A program made the translations under genes and the position numbers. Below the pieces are notes generated by a model that had not been told where the DNA came from, searched no databases, and saw only the letters and a program-made list of their open reading frames with translations. From positions 23,493,574 through 23,557,573 of the forward strand of contig CM025856.1 in assembly GCA_003952965.2 (NCBI GenBank): DNA of 64,000 nucleotides, written 5' to 3'. Positions 33,288-44,736 of the stretch are shown here, in pieces (the stretch's first letter is position 1; the number at the start of each line of letters is the position of its first letter). The stretch is from Morella rubra. Lineage: Eukaryota; Streptophyta; Magnoliopsida; Fagales; Myricaceae.

Positions 33288-34952
33288 ATGGAGCTTCGAC
33301 ATTTTAGCCATGAGCATCCGTTGCTCTTCAATGAAACGGTCCAAAGTGATCGTACAAGAAGGGATTCTGGGGGTGTTCTAAAATAGACAATATTGTTGGT
33401 CCTAATTATAGTTGCAAAGAGTGCAAATGGTTCATCCTTCATAAATCATGTGCCGAATTACCCTGGGAGTTGCAGCACCCATCACACCCCAGACATCCAC
33501 TTATTCTCCATGCACACAAGAACTGATCAAATGTGATGGCTGCGAGGATGAATTTTGGAACTTCAGTTACTACTGTTCTCAATGTAACTTTAACCTTGAT
33601 CCAAAATGTGCTTCTCTTCCGCTCACCAAAGAATCTCAAAGTCACGACCCCCCGTTGACCCTTGTGTGGAAACCATTTTCATTTCGTTGTGAGGCTTGCT
33701 TCGAAGAAGGAAAGGGACATGTCTTACTTTTTGCCACATGTTCCTTTGTGGCACACATAAAATGCAGCTCCTTGCCATTGATTACAATGCCACGCACCAA
33801 GATTGTTGAAATGCACAACCATCCACTAACCCTTGTACAAAGTTACTTATCATTCACCTGCGATGCTTGTGGCAAAAAGGACAAGGGTCCGTTTTACTTT
33901 GTGCCACATGTTCATTCGTAGCACACCAAAAATGTACTACCTTCCCTTCAATTGTCAAAGTTGTACGCCACAAACAACACCCTCTAAACCTCACATACTC
34001 TCTTCAGGTCAATCAATCTCATCGAAAAAGTTTGTTAAATATGTGCCCAAACGGTGGACATGAACTACGGGGTTTATTATTGCTCAAGTTGCAATTTTCT
34101 AGCCACCTTCATTGTGCCACGATTGATTAATAGAGGGACGAAACATTTGTTCAGGACTTAAAGATACAGAGCATGTTGGGTCAACAAATATGCCAGCACA
34201 TGAAGACTTCGAACATGATGAATCTAGTGACTTACCAATGTATATTGCCAAGAAGATGAAACTGGGAGAAGATGGAATTGAAATAGCTGAAGAAATTAAA
34301 CATTTCATCCATGAGCACGAGTTAAAACTTACTGACGAGCTTGACATCAACGAGCAATATGACGGGTGTGTGCTTCCTATCTTTCCTCCTTTTTACAAAT
34401 GCACTGTATGTAGATTCTTTCTTCACAGATCTTGTGCAGAATTGCCAAGAAAAAAGCAACACTCGCTTGACCAACACCCCCTCATCCTTTGATCAAGAGA
34501 GTACACTTGGTGCAATGCCTGTCAACGCAAGTTGAAGGGTTTCCACTATTATTGTGACGAATGCTACCTCAGGCTTGATGTCCAATGCAGTTCGGTCCAA
34601 TATCCTTAAACATGATGGTCACGAGCACCAACTTATTAGTTGTCACGAGTCAGATTGGGTCAAGTGCAGTTGTTGCGACTCTAGTAGCAAATATATATTT
34701 CGTTGTGGCGATTGTGAATTTGTGTTGGACTTCAAGTGCGCGACACTACCACATTCCGCAATTTACAGACCGCACGAACATCCTTTCAAACTTTGTTATA
34801 CTGCTGAAGATGACTCTGGTGAATATTATTGCGATATATGTGAAGAAGAACGAGATCCAAAACATTGGTTCTATTACTGTGCAGATTGCAGTTATCCTGC
34901 TCATCCAAACTGCATTCTCAAATATAAATACTCTCAGTATCCCTACTTTTGA
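33288..34952 (+). pseudogene. DC1-domain protein pseudogene, copy B
   Basis: Partner of 16032-17729 and starts MELRHFSHEHPLLFNETVQS. It keeps the Trp codon (33429-33431) and the Gln codon lost in copy A, but has its own breaks: the first C-x-G-C pair is lost to a shift near 33362, CDGC follows a one-base loss near 33527, and another shift near 33898 ends in TAG. The region equivalent to MCPNGGYELWGYYCSSCNF is frameshifted near 34070. The last part (34554-34952), with FRCGDCEFVLDFKCA and YCDICEEERDPKHW, is clean. Not functional as read. Confidence 0.85.
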
Positions 34953-36314
34953 CTGGCCCTAGCATCCCTTCACTTTGGTTCATAAGACAAGAGACCAGCC
35001 TTTGGAATGTTACATGTGTAATATGAATATTGATATATTCCGTGATTGTAAAAAATGAAAAATTTAGATACAGTTTCTATCAATGAAAAATATTGATATA
35101 TTTCGTGCTTCGCGGACAAGATTCAACATGGAGTTTGCAAAGTATTGAAATACTCCATCCTTTACCAATTAATCATGCTTTCCCACCATATATATAGGTT
35201 GGTGAATCAATCAGATCACTAGGGATCGCACGAGTATTGAAATGTAGCAATTAAATATTCAAGTACCCAAGACTACCCTTTTTCTTCAAACGTACGTTCC
35301 TAATAATTAATTGACATTTTTTAAAACAACGCTTTTTGTATAATCTTATTATTGGACTTAATTTCCCACTAAAATTACCAGATTTAATTTGTAGAACAAA
35401 TTGAAAGTTCCAATCACATTTTGTTGACACTTATAATGGCGAATGTGGTCGCATTTATAAGACGACTTTTAACTTTCCTGAATATCAGCTTTATTCTTTT
35501 CCAGCCCATCTTATTACAATTATAACTTAATTATTATGTTATTTTCTAGCAAATTAAACTTCTTTTGTGCTAATTGTAACGCAAAAGTACTGTTTGTGAT
35601 TGTTCGATTTATTTGAAGGCATGTTGGTTATGTGAGAATTATATTTATTGCATTTAAAATTTTATTATGACTATCATTTTAATTTTCTTAATGTTCATTG
35701 CGTTTTTTAAAAATTTGTTACATTGTGGCTGTAAAACGATGTTGAATTTTGTAGTTTATTTGCATTAATTAAATAATAATAATTTTAATATTTAAAATAA
35801 CTATTTTATACGTTCTATCATCAAATAAACTCTACAATTGAGAATTTTTCTCACTTTATTGCTCCAACTCTACAATTGAGCACGCCAAGTATCACCACCG
35901 ATTGCATATTAATGTTTTAGAACAATATTTTTATTCTTTTTTTCTGTATTTAAAAAAATTAAAAATTAAAATAGAATAAATGTGCTATAGCAAAAGTCTG
36001 TTCTTAATTTGGGTGAAATAATATTTTGAAACTCATCCAAAAACTAAAAGCAAAAGTCAGTTGGTGCCTGGCTGCAGGTTTCATTAAGACTAAGTTGCTA
36101 CATTTTGGGATTCCTTAATTTCTCAGAACATTAATTGGTAAGGATTTTATTACAACTCATACAGAGGTATGTAAAACTCAAATTATATTGTACGGCTTGT
36201 TTTCATGATACAAAAAATAGTGGTGCAACTTTCTGGTGCTAATTAATCAAGGTCATGCTAGCTTTAGGGATCATCATGTATTTATTAAAGATCAAAATAG
36301 AAGATTCGGAAAAA
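34953..36314. other. 3' flank of DC1 copy B and AT-rich spacer
   Basis: No gene. Shared with copy A up to about 35820. A B-specific change lies near 35065-35200. The rest is AT-rich with no recognised feature. Confidence 0.45.
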
Positions 36315-36716
36315 GGGTAAATACACTTTTTACTCTTGAACTATTATGACTTTTGCACTTTACACCTTAAACTACTATTTTTGAGACATTTCACCCTCTA
36401 ACTATTAATTTTAGACACTTTATACCCTCTGTCAAATTGTTAGACTAAAATAACAACAATGCCCTTGACCCACTTTGCATATATTAAAAATATTGTTATA
36501 AATTTATTAAATTATCAGGGGTATTATTGTCTAATGGAAGGTATAAAGTGTCAAACATTGATTAGTTGAAGGGTGCAAAAGTATTTAAAACTTTGACAGA
36601 GGGTGCAAATTCTCTAAAATTGGTAGTTAGAGGGTGCAATATCTTGAAAGTGTTAGTTTATGGTGCAAAGTGCAAAACCTTATGGTAGTTTCGTGGGTGA
36701 AAAATATATTTTTTCC
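36315..36716. mobile_element. fold-back MITE related to the one at 29410
   Basis: The left end (GGGTAAATACACTTTTTAC, then GACTTTTGCACTTTACACC) and the inverted right end (GGAAAAAATATATTTTTCAC, then GGTTTTGCACTTTGCACC) pair over about 80 bp. It shares the TACACTTTTCACCCACAAACTACC theme with the MITE at 29410-29643. Target duplication not clear. Confidence 0.7.
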
Positions 36717-37640
36717 TTCTAAAAAATGGTGACACATGCCGAAGCGTTTAAGGGTGCAGAAATTTGTACGTTTCTGCTAGCTTTTACTATATTTTAATTC
36801 TCTGAAATTCGTATTAATATAGGTAAAAAATACAAAATAAAAGCAGTTTAGTGGACTTATATTAAATGTTTTGGTTTATTCTGAGGAATTGTTCATACCA
36901 GATCTTGGTATATATTTGTATTCGGAACGCTCACACAACCATTCTTTTCTTTGTTGAGTAATTTGGAACGCTCACGCGCGTGTTCCAAATTTTATTTATT
37001 AATTTAGTTTAATTTTTCAAACTTTAATCATTGTTATTGATTTTTTTTTCAAATATTTACTGTTTGTTATTTGTATTTTTTTAAGCAAACATGTACTTGA
37101 CAAGTTGACATTAAATATGTGTCAAAAGAGACAATGTCTTGGTAGCTGTTTGGGCACAAGTGGCATTCTATTAAATTTTTAGACGTAAGCTAAATCTCTT
37201 AAACTCCTCCTCCAGGTGGGGTGGAGATTCAACGTAATCCAGGAGTGGGGGCTTATCCTATGGAGTTGTTGTCATAGTTTGATCAAATACAAGAAATCGG
37301 TATTACATAATCAGTCACATGTTGTTTAGGTTCAACAAACAATTCATGAACGGAAATGTAGGCATAGTAACCCACTCTGGTAACTTGATAGTTAGGGTGC
37401 ACATGAGACTGTGTATATAAGATATATGATCCTAAGTTTGATTATTCTTAGGATCATACCAATGACTTAAGTGAGGACTAGTGGGCCGCCACGCTAGCTT
37501 CCTTGAAATTTACCAATGCCTTGATAATTTGATGCCACATTCTACTACATGTAGCATCAAATTGTCAAGGCATGAAATAGAGAAAAAGTAGATTCAATAT
37601 TTTTCAAAAACCTTGTTGAAAGTTTAAGATATTTAACCTA
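36717..37640. other. AT-rich spacer with one strong hairpin
   Basis: No gene recognised. It ends at the copia remnant. A short imperfect inverted repeat at 37516-37573 is listed separately. Confidence 0.4.
37516..37573. repeat. 20-bp-stem hairpin
   Basis: TGCCTTGATAATTTGATGC (37517-37535) pairs with GCATCAAATTGTCAAGGCA (37554-37572), with one G-U position. An extra A-T pair lies outside and an 18-base loop inside. Size and pairing resemble a short miRNA-type or MITE-tip fold; no evidence of expression is available from sequence. Confidence 0.6.
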
Positions 37641-38150
37641 CACAAGCTCGAACATTCTTTTGGGGTTGAACTTGTTAGTCGATACATAGATTCTCCTACT
37701 TTCGCTCACTTGGGCTATTGTGATAGTAATTGGACTGGAAATGTTGATGAAAGAAAAAAAAAAACAACTAGGTTTGTTTTATTTATGGGAAGTGCGGCTT
37801 TTATTTGGTCCTCAAAGAAGCAACGTATTGTTACATTATCCATGTGTGAAGCGGAGTATGTTGCTATGTCAAACAATTTGGCTAAGATCTTTGTTGAATG
37901 AGTTTCATGTCTTGGAAAATGATCCAACGAACATTTTTATGGATAATAAATCGTCGATATCTTTGGCTAAAAATCTAGTTTTTCATTATTGAAGCAAGTA
38001 CATTGACACAAAATTTCATTTCATTAAAGAATGTGTACCTAAAAAGGAGGTGAAACTCAAATTCGTAAAGTCGCAAGATCAAGTTGTTGATATTTTCACT
38101 AAAACCCTCAATGGTGAAATATTTTGTAAGATAAAGAGTTTGCTTTGAGT
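37640..38150 (+). pseudogene. copia RNase H, 3' end of pol, degenerate
   Basis: GYCDSNWTGNVDERKK, AAFIWSSKKQRIVTLSMCEAEYVA, then after a frameshift DNKSSISLAKNLVFH, then SKYIDTKFHFIKE and DQVVDIFTKTLNG: the ordered end of Ty1/copia pol. At least two frameshifts and several stops. It is followed directly by a polypurine tract. Confidence 0.85.
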
Positions 38151-38158
38151 TACAAAGT

Positions 38159-38168
38159 TAATTTAGGG
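38159..38168 (+). other. polypurine tract of the copia element
   Basis: AATTTAGGGGG directly before the TG that opens the 3' LTR at 38169. Confidence 0.6.
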
Positions 38169-38460
38169 GGTGTTAGTTATTAAACTTAATTCTAATTTAT
38201 TTCCAATAATTTAGTTAATGAAGAGGCTGTGTCTCTTGGTATTCTCATAGGTTACAAACATGAAGGCTTAGAGTCTTTTAATATTTTATCATGTGTGAGT
38301 TATATGACATTTACTATAATGAGTTATGTGAGATTTATTTGGATGTTACATTTTAGAAGTTACAAAGTCTCATTGTGAATTATAAATATCCATTTAACCT
38401 TTTAGTTTTTCCTTCAGTGAGTGGAATAAATTTTTTGTTGAAGTATTTTAATTTTCTGTC
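38169..38460 (+). repeat. 3' LTR of the truncated copia element
   Basis: Begins TGTTAGTTATT right after the polypurine tract and contains a TATAAATA box at about 38381. The right edge is uncertain (possible CA near 38460) because the 5' LTR is not in the window. Confidence 0.5.
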
Positions 38461-39713
38461 AACTTAGTTTCATAGACAAAGTATTGAATGTAACCGCCAT
38501 CAAGGTTGTAGCCCAGTTAGTACCACCCACTAATTCACTAACTCTTATGTCAACGAGCTCGCTTAATGGGCAGTAGCTATGGCTCAAACCGGACATTCTG
38601 CAACAGGAGATGTTCTTATAGTCACAGTCAGAAAGGGTTGCATCCCTTTTTTGCTTTAAAAAAAAAAAGTATTGTGTAACTTTTTTTTTCATAATCCAAC
38701 ACAGATGAGGTGCTTCAAGAATACTCCCCGCATGTGTAGTCTCAAACCTGCTTAATGAGATGTTACTGTCGTCATGAGACTGGTTTAAGTTTTTATGTGA
38801 TTCGTTGAGACCTTCGCTGTAGAATTTCCAAAAATAAGCGGTCACATTTTTTAATCAGACGTACTACACCCGGACCATTACAGGTCTGCTGGACCGGGCT
38901 GACCCATCTAACTGCACTTTGACATTAACATTTCCGCTGAAACGGGCTGGGCTCAACAAGTTAGCCCACACAAACGGATTGGCATAATGGGCCAAAACTA
39001 ACACCAACATTGAAAGCAAATGCTTAAGAGGCTTTAAGGTCCATTGGACCGAGTACTTAGGCTGAAAACAAACCCAAAACCAAATAAAGCCCAGCTCTCT
39101 TCGGTAAGAAGACAAGGAAGATGATTTTTAGCAAACAAATTGATCATAAGAATACCATGAAAAACTGACCAACAAATATAACTAGGGACCATCAGCTGGA
39201 ACACTTGTAGCAGATGACCTTGCCACCATGGCCAAAACATGCCCCAACAGGAGCTTCACTGAGGAGATGGTTATAGAAGGAGCTGCTAGCTGGGTAGGCT
39301 ACTGAATCTCCTTGGGACTCTGGCAATACAATCAACCACGAAAAAAAATAAGAGCGGTATTGGTGCTTATTGCATGGATTGATTAATTCCTAAATAACTT
39401 CTCAGGTTAAGTAGAATTTCTTTCCTTCCCATATGAACTCACTGCTCATAAACCTTATATAATGCAACTAATGATTGGTTTTCATGCTTATGCGAACTGA
39501 TTCATAATATATAAAGTGGATGTTAAAACAAAAAAAATCAAAAATCAAAGTAGGAAGTTGTGAAAATCTTCTAAAAATTCAGCTGATATGAGCACAGTAG
39601 GTCCAAAATGAACCAATGGCTTTGATCTGCAGAAGTAGTGGAGAAATAAGAGTACCTGACAACAAGAGCTGATATCAAGGCAGCCAAAGGGGACTCTCTG
39701 CCAGACTGGTAGC
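38461..39713. other. spacer downstream of the NLR gene, unidentified
   Basis: No gene recognised. Minus-strand frames here (38459-38845, 38864-39115) have no family signature. An A-run lies at 38659-38669 and a T-run at 38680-38689. The last few hundred bases are probably 3' untranslated sequence of the NLR gene at 39714-43580. Confidence 0.4.
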
Positions 39714-42700
39714 TTATTCAATCAACTCATCATCAATCTTTATGCAGTCCACGGGAGCAATCTTGCACCGTTTCTTTAACAAGGGACATCTGTTGATCCA
39801 TAGAAAAGAAAGGGAAGCAGGCAGCCCCTCGTCTGGTATGTATTCGAGCTTAGGACAGCGATGGATTCGCAACTCTTCAAGAGAGAAGAGATCTTGAAGC
39901 CCCTTCTTGTCCAAACATTTCACATTTGGAAAACTAGAGATATCTAGAATGGTCAGATTGGTGGGCAGGAATTCCGCCTTTGGAAAGGACTCCATATCTT
40001 CAGGCATGCCGTCAATATACAAAGTTCTGACATACGGGAGTTTTTGCAGACCCCAGTCCATCCAGCTGCCGACGAGTTTGTCACAACGGAGGATGGAAAT
40101 AAAATTCAGACTGGAAGGCAAACCCCCTCCAGGAAATGAATCAATGTTTGGACAATCTTCAATACGCAAAACCCCGAGAGTTGGAAGGAGTGAGTGCATC
40201 TTGTCAGGCAGGGACTTCAAACTCCCACATTTGAGGATCGAAAACCACGTAAGGTTGGGGGCACGCAATCCTCCTTCTGGAAAAGATACAAATTTAGGGC
40301 AGTCTTCGATACGTATGTTCAAGGTCACTAAATCATTTTCATGCTGCTCTGGCACCGTAAGAGACTCCAGATTTCTACACCCCCAGAGTACGATCTGAGA
40401 AAGCTTTGGGAAAAATTCTAGGGGAAATGATCTCAGAGAATCACAGCTATCTTTCAATAACAATCTTTCAAGTGCTAGGTAGTTATCCACGTGCACGGGG
40501 AGATCAAACTTCCTACTGCTCGTGATCTCAAGGGATTTTAACATGGACAGTAGATCGCCCCTGGGAAATGACAAAAGCGAGAAGCAGTCCCGTATTTCCA
40601 AGTGTTGAAGAGAACTGTTGGTGTCTGGAAGCGACTCTAGAAAATTAAACTCAGCAACCTTGAGCTTCTGCGTTCCAATGGCCAATTCCTTCAACACAGC
40701 CTCGTTACAATTTATTAAATGCACTTCACTTACAGCGGGAGCTCTCAGGAATGAAGCCACAAGCTGTGGACATTCAATAATTTCAAGTTTGGCTAAAGAA
40801 GGAAGATGGATGGGCGACCCTCTTGTTAGCTTTGGGCAACAACGAATGTAAAGCTCTCTAAGACGAGGAAAGGCTCCATATTCATTTTCCACACCGAAAG
40901 AATACTCCTCCCAATTCCACAGGCGCTCAAACGTTAGAACTTCCAGGGCTCCAAATGGTTTAATTGAAGCAGAATGGCCTCCACAAAACTCAGCACCCAC
41001 TGTAACAACTCCATCAAACCCAATGATAGAGAGGTCCTGCAGACAGGGTAGCTGCCCAAGTGGTGGCAAGCTACAGCGGTGACACCTGTTTAGATGAAGA
41101 GATGTTATATTACAGAAGGACTGATGTCCTACCCAATCTGGAAAATTTTCACCACCATAATAACTTATTGTGAGGCTTTTCAAGTTTGTATGGGGCCGTA
41201 AACTATTAAGTACAGCTTTCTGACTCTCCAAAATATCTGCAAAAGCATTCCATTCCAACACCAACTCTTCAATGTACTTCCTGTCCTTCAAGCCTGTGTC
41301 AATCCCAGGACATTCAATATTTTGGAGCTCCAATATAGAAAGCCCTTTCCGGAGATTTGTCAGTTTCCTCAATTCTCCAATGCAGGACCCACTCTGTCTG
41401 CCGTTGATAAATGTAGTCAATGTACGGAGGCATTTTAGTCTACTCAGTTGCATCGGCATCTCCTTTATGCCTGTGTTAGTAATATCCAAATGGCGTAAAT
41501 TACTGAGCTTCCACATATCTCTTGGCAATTCGGTAATATATTGACACCCTGATAACTTCAATGTTTGCAGATTGTCCAACTCGCATAAAGATTCAGGCAA
41601 CCTCTGAAATACTGTGAAAGAAAGATCCATATAACGTAAAGAAACGAGTTTCCTCATTTCCCCTGGCAACACAGCAAGATGTTGACAACCTGATAATTTC
41701 AAAGTCTGCAAATTACACAACTCACATATGGACTCAGGTAGTCTTTTGACTGCAGTAGAAGAAAGGTCCAAATAACGTAACTGCTTCATTTTGTCAATTG
41801 AATCGGGCAAATCAGTAATATTGCTGTAGTGAGATAGTGAGAGCACGCGTAAGCATGTCAGCACTACCAATAAATCATGTGGTACACTTCTAGCTAAGTG
41901 AAAATCGCTCCATGACAATCCTAGTGGGATGAAGGTGCGTAGCTGCTTTGCCTTGTAAAGAACCTCAAACTTCTTAAGGTTATCAAATCTTGTTCTCACA
42001 TAGGACAAATGGCGTGTCTTGCTACTGACAATGTCATGAGAATAGTCACCCTCCAGCCTAAAGCCTAGTTGCCCAGACACAAATACTGCTAAGTCATTAA
42101 CAAGATCATGCATTACAAACTGAGATTTATTGCCACTTGATTGTTGAAAGAATGATCTAGAGACAAGATCAAAGAAGAAATCATCACCAACTTCTTCCAT
42201 TGTTCTGTTGCAGGATTGTTGCAAGAAACCTTCTGCCATCCATAATAGGACTAATTGATCTTTTTCAAAAACATAATCCTTTGGGAATATTGAACAATAA
42301 GCAAAACAACGCTTTAGATGGGAAGGGAGGTGTTTGTAGCTTAATCTCAAAGAAAGAAGAATGTTTCTCCCATCATGAGGCAAAGTCCATAATTCACTTT
42401 TCAGTATCTTTTCCCAGTCATCAGCACCTAGTTTTGACCACAGTAGAGTTCCAAATGTCTTGGCTGCTAAAGGTAGACCTTTGCACTTTCCCACAATTTC
42501 TCTACCTATTGTTTCTAACTCTTGATCCACATCATAGCTACTATCGGGAAATGCATGTTTGGCAAATATTGACCAACAATCCTCATCTGATAACAACTTT
42601 ATGTGATGAGTTAAAAAGGCACACATGACTAATGCAACCCTTTCATTACGTGTGGTTACAATCACCTTACTTCCTGGCATAGACGATTTGATGGTATTCC

Positions 42701-43580
42701 TTAGAGCCTCCCAGTAATCATGAGTCTCATTCCAAACATCATCTAAAACCAGTAAAAATTTCTTCTCCCTCAACTTCTCCTTTAGTGTAACTTGAAGCCG
42801 ATTTAAATCCTTGACATCACTAGTAGACAAAGTTACTGTCTCTAGAATTGTTTTTGTTACCTTAAACAAATCAAATTCTTCTGAAACATAAACCCATGCA
42901 TCAAGGTTAAAATGCTTTTTCACCCTGTCGTCATTGTATATAAGCTTAGCAAGAGTACTCTTGCCAATCCCCCCCATGCCGACAATAGCAATCACAGATA
43001 ACTCATTTCCACTTGCATCATCTAAAAGCAACGAGTTAATTATTTTCTCCCTTTCATCATCCCTACCAAAACTACAAGATTCTTCAACTAAAGAAGTCGT
43101 AGGCAATTTTTCTGCTGGTTTCCCTTCAACCCCTTCTCTCAGACCTATGACATCCTTCTTTTTGGCTAGAAATTCGATTTTGTCAAGCACCTCTAGTATT
43201 CTTGGCTCTAACTCCTCGACAAAATGATTAATAGAAGTAGAGATGGATGTTTGTACCTCACTTGCCGTCTTTTGAACATCAGCGTCCAGCTTGCATCGTA
43301 AAGATTCAGTAGCAATCTCATCCAAGATATCCTCTGCATCATAGACAACATCTTTCAGCTCATCAAGCCACTTTTTTGCAGCACGGGTTGTAGCCTGTTT
43401 TTCCTCCGCATCCTCGAGCACTGCATCAACAGATAGCAGTGCTATCTCCAACTTCTTTAAGAGTCCAGCAGCGAGTTTTCGTCCCCGGACAAAGTCAACA
43501 ACCTCCCGAGATGCCATTCTGTCAAATAGCACTTGGAGGAAGGCAGAGAGAAATGCTCCTCCCACCATGGCCTCAGCCAT
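39714..43580 (-). CDS. CC-NBS-LRR disease resistance protein (RPP13-like 1 / I2 type)
   Basis: One uninterrupted frame of 1288 residues. The N-terminal Rx-type coiled coil (1-160) carries an EDVID-like stretch (KDVVYDAEDILDE). The NB-ARC domain has P-loop GMGGIGKSTL (201-210), kinase-2 KKFLLVLDDVW (273-283), GSKVIVTTR (303-311), GLPLAAK (368-374), CFAYCSIFPKD (425-435) and MHD (490-492). The C-terminal half is LRR, about 520-1270, with two adjacent near-identical repeats (LPESICELCNLQTLKLSGCQ / LPESLCELDNLQTLKLSGCQ). All nucleotide-binding motifs are intact, so it reads as a functional intracellular immune receptor of the coiled-coil class; the pathogen recognised cannot be told. The start MAEAMVGGAFLSAFLQVLFD matches the family start. 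Intronless, as common in this group. Confidence 0.96.
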   Translation of the reverse strand: MAEAMVGGAFLSAFLQVLFDRMASREVVDFVRGRKLAAGLLKKLEIALLSVDAVLEDAEEKQATTRAAKKWLDELKDVVYDAEDILDEIATESLRCKLDADVQKTASEVQTSISTSINHFVEELEPRILEVLDKIEFLAKKKDVIGLREGVEGKPAEKLPTTSLVEESCSFGRDDEREKIINSLLLDDASGNELSVIAIVGMGGIGKSTLAKLIYNDDRVKKHFNLDAWVYVSEEFDLFKVTKTILETVTLSTSDVKDLNRLQVTLKEKLREKKFLLVLDDVWNETHDYWEALRNTIKSSMPGSKVIVTTRNERVALVMCAFLTHHIKLLSDEDCWSIFAKHAFPDSSYDVDQELETIGREIVGKCKGLPLAAKTFGTLLWSKLGADDWEKILKSELWTLPHDGRNILLSLRLSYKHLPSHLKRCFAYCSIFPKDYVFEKDQLVLLWMAEGFLQQSCNRTMEEVGDDFFFDLVSRSFFQQSSGNKSQFVMHDLVNDLAVFVSGQLGFRLEGDYSHDIVSSKTRHLSYVRTRFDNLKKFEVLYKAKQLRTFIPLGLSWSDFHLARSVPHDLLVVLTCLRVLSLSHYSNITDLPDSIDKMKQLRYLDLSSTAVKRLPESICELCNLQTLKLSGCQHLAVLPGEMRKLVSLRYMDLSFTVFQRLPESLCELDNLQTLKLSGCQYITELPRDMWKLSNLRHLDITNTGIKEMPMQLSRLKCLRTLTTFINGRQSGSCIGELRKLTNLRKGLSILELQNIECPGIDTGLKDRKYIEELVLEWNAFADILESQKAVLNSLRPHTNLKSLTISYYGGENFPDWVGHQSFCNITSLHLNRCHRCSLPPLGQLPCLQDLSIIGFDGVVTVGAEFCGGHSASIKPFGALEVLTFERLWNWEEYSFGVENEYGAFPRLRELYIRCCPKLTRGSPIHLPSLAKLEIIECPQLVASFLRAPAVSEVHLINCNEAVLKELAIGTQKLKVAEFNFLESLPDTNSSLQHLEIRDCFSLLSFPRGDLLSMLKSLEITSSRKFDLPVHVDNYLALERLLLKDSCDSLRSFPLEFFPKLSQIVLWGCRNLESLTVPEQHENDLVTLNIRIEDCPKFVSFPEGGLRAPNLTWFSILKCGSLKSLPDKMHSLLPTLGVLRIEDCPNIDSFPGGGLPSSLNFISILRCDKLVGSWMDWGLQKLPYVRTLYIDGMPEDMESFPKAEFLPTNLTILDISSFPNVKCLDKKGLQDLFSLEELRIHRCPKLEYIPDEGLPASLSFLWINRCPLLKKRCKIAPVDCIKIDDELIE

Positions 43581-44736
43581 GTTTTCTTCTTAATTAGCAA
43601 TGGAAGAAACTAAAGGAAACAAAGGAAAGTGGTCGCAAATTGCAAATAAGACTCAAAGTTTTTGCTCGTGCCCGGACTGGGTTAATAGGTGTAGAAAAGT
43701 CATTTTTTTAGTTCCTAACTCTAGCACACCAGGAAATTGTGCAAGTTGACATGCAAGTCGTCGCCAATTATGGATGAATTACGAGGAAGAATCCAATCCC
43801 TTTGCAGCTATGATATTTGTTTTGGTTGGACGGCTTTACTTGTTTGCATTACATATAAGCACTGTGCGAACACAAGGATGACGAAAAGGATGACGAATAA
43901 TGAATTCAGCTAAACATCTCTTGCTGGTAAGAGCTTGTATATATATTAACAAAAATTATTTACACGTCGCAGAATGCTTAAGATTATAGCGGTAAAAATG
44001 ATATTCTGAGCAACATTTGTTCTTTTTCCTTTTCACCGTGTAAAGCAGTCCATTCTAGATAAGGTTGTCCCCACTAGGAGACAAACTTTACAGCTCCTGT
44101 TTAGTCTGAAACAGAGAAGTTACGATATGGTTATCGGTTATAAAAAGAAATGAAAAAAAAAAAAAAAAAAAAGGGGTAAAATCGTACGAGTAAAAATCAT
44201 ATAAAATAATCGACATGTTCTTAAATTTTAAAAAATAAATAAAAATTAATTAATTAATTAAAAATTAATTAATTAATTAAAAATAAATAGATTATTAAAA
44301 TAGATTTTCAATAATTTTATTTAAAAAATATTACTTTTTTAAAAAATATTATTTTTTATAATTTTTTTAATAATTTTATCTTGAAAGAATATTTTGATAA
44401 TTTTTATATTTTTTTCATCTAATTTAACACCTAATTTAGATGAGACTTGAATTGATGAGTTTTAAAAATTAAAAATCTTAAATCGTTATTTTAAAAATAC
44501 AAGACTAACTAGATTCTTCCTCATACCTACGGATTTTACTCTTAAAAGAAAAAAAAAAAAAAAAAAAACGAGCATATCAACAACCATTTGCCGCTCTAGT
44601 AGAACCCAATGTTGACTATGAAAGAGAAACGGTTGAACGGTATCTTCAGTGAAGCTGTGCGTTTGAGGGGTGTTAGGTATTAAAGCCTGTTAGGAGTGAG
44701 CCTTCAGGACCGAAACTTCTTTCCTGCCGGACCCAG
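43581..44736. other. NLR upstream region, very AT-rich
   Basis: No gene. It should hold the promoter of the minus-strand NLR gene. A-runs at 44153-44173 and 44550-44569. An AATTAATT-rich palindromic stretch lies at 44245-44280. The segment 44174-44545 may be a MITE: GGGTAAAATCGTACGAG at the left and CTACGGATTTTACTC at the right are roughly inverted. Confidence 0.45.

Larger units (their letters stand above)
29260..35830 (+). repeat. segmental duplication, copy B (partner 13220-18560)
   Basis: Direct, collinear copy of 13220-18560. It is longer because of a MITE at 29410-29643 and a retroposon at 30057-30911. Both insertions are clean relative to copy A, so both happened after the duplication. 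Similarity fades near 35820. Confidence 0.9.

Noticed and set aside
38459-38845. 128-residue minus-strand frame; also considered as a tRNA-derived SINE
   Set aside because: No protein family, and the A-box/B-box-like words are in inconsistent positions; not enough to call either.
42200-42628. 142-residue plus-strand frame
   Set aside because: Antisense shadow of the NLR coding region.
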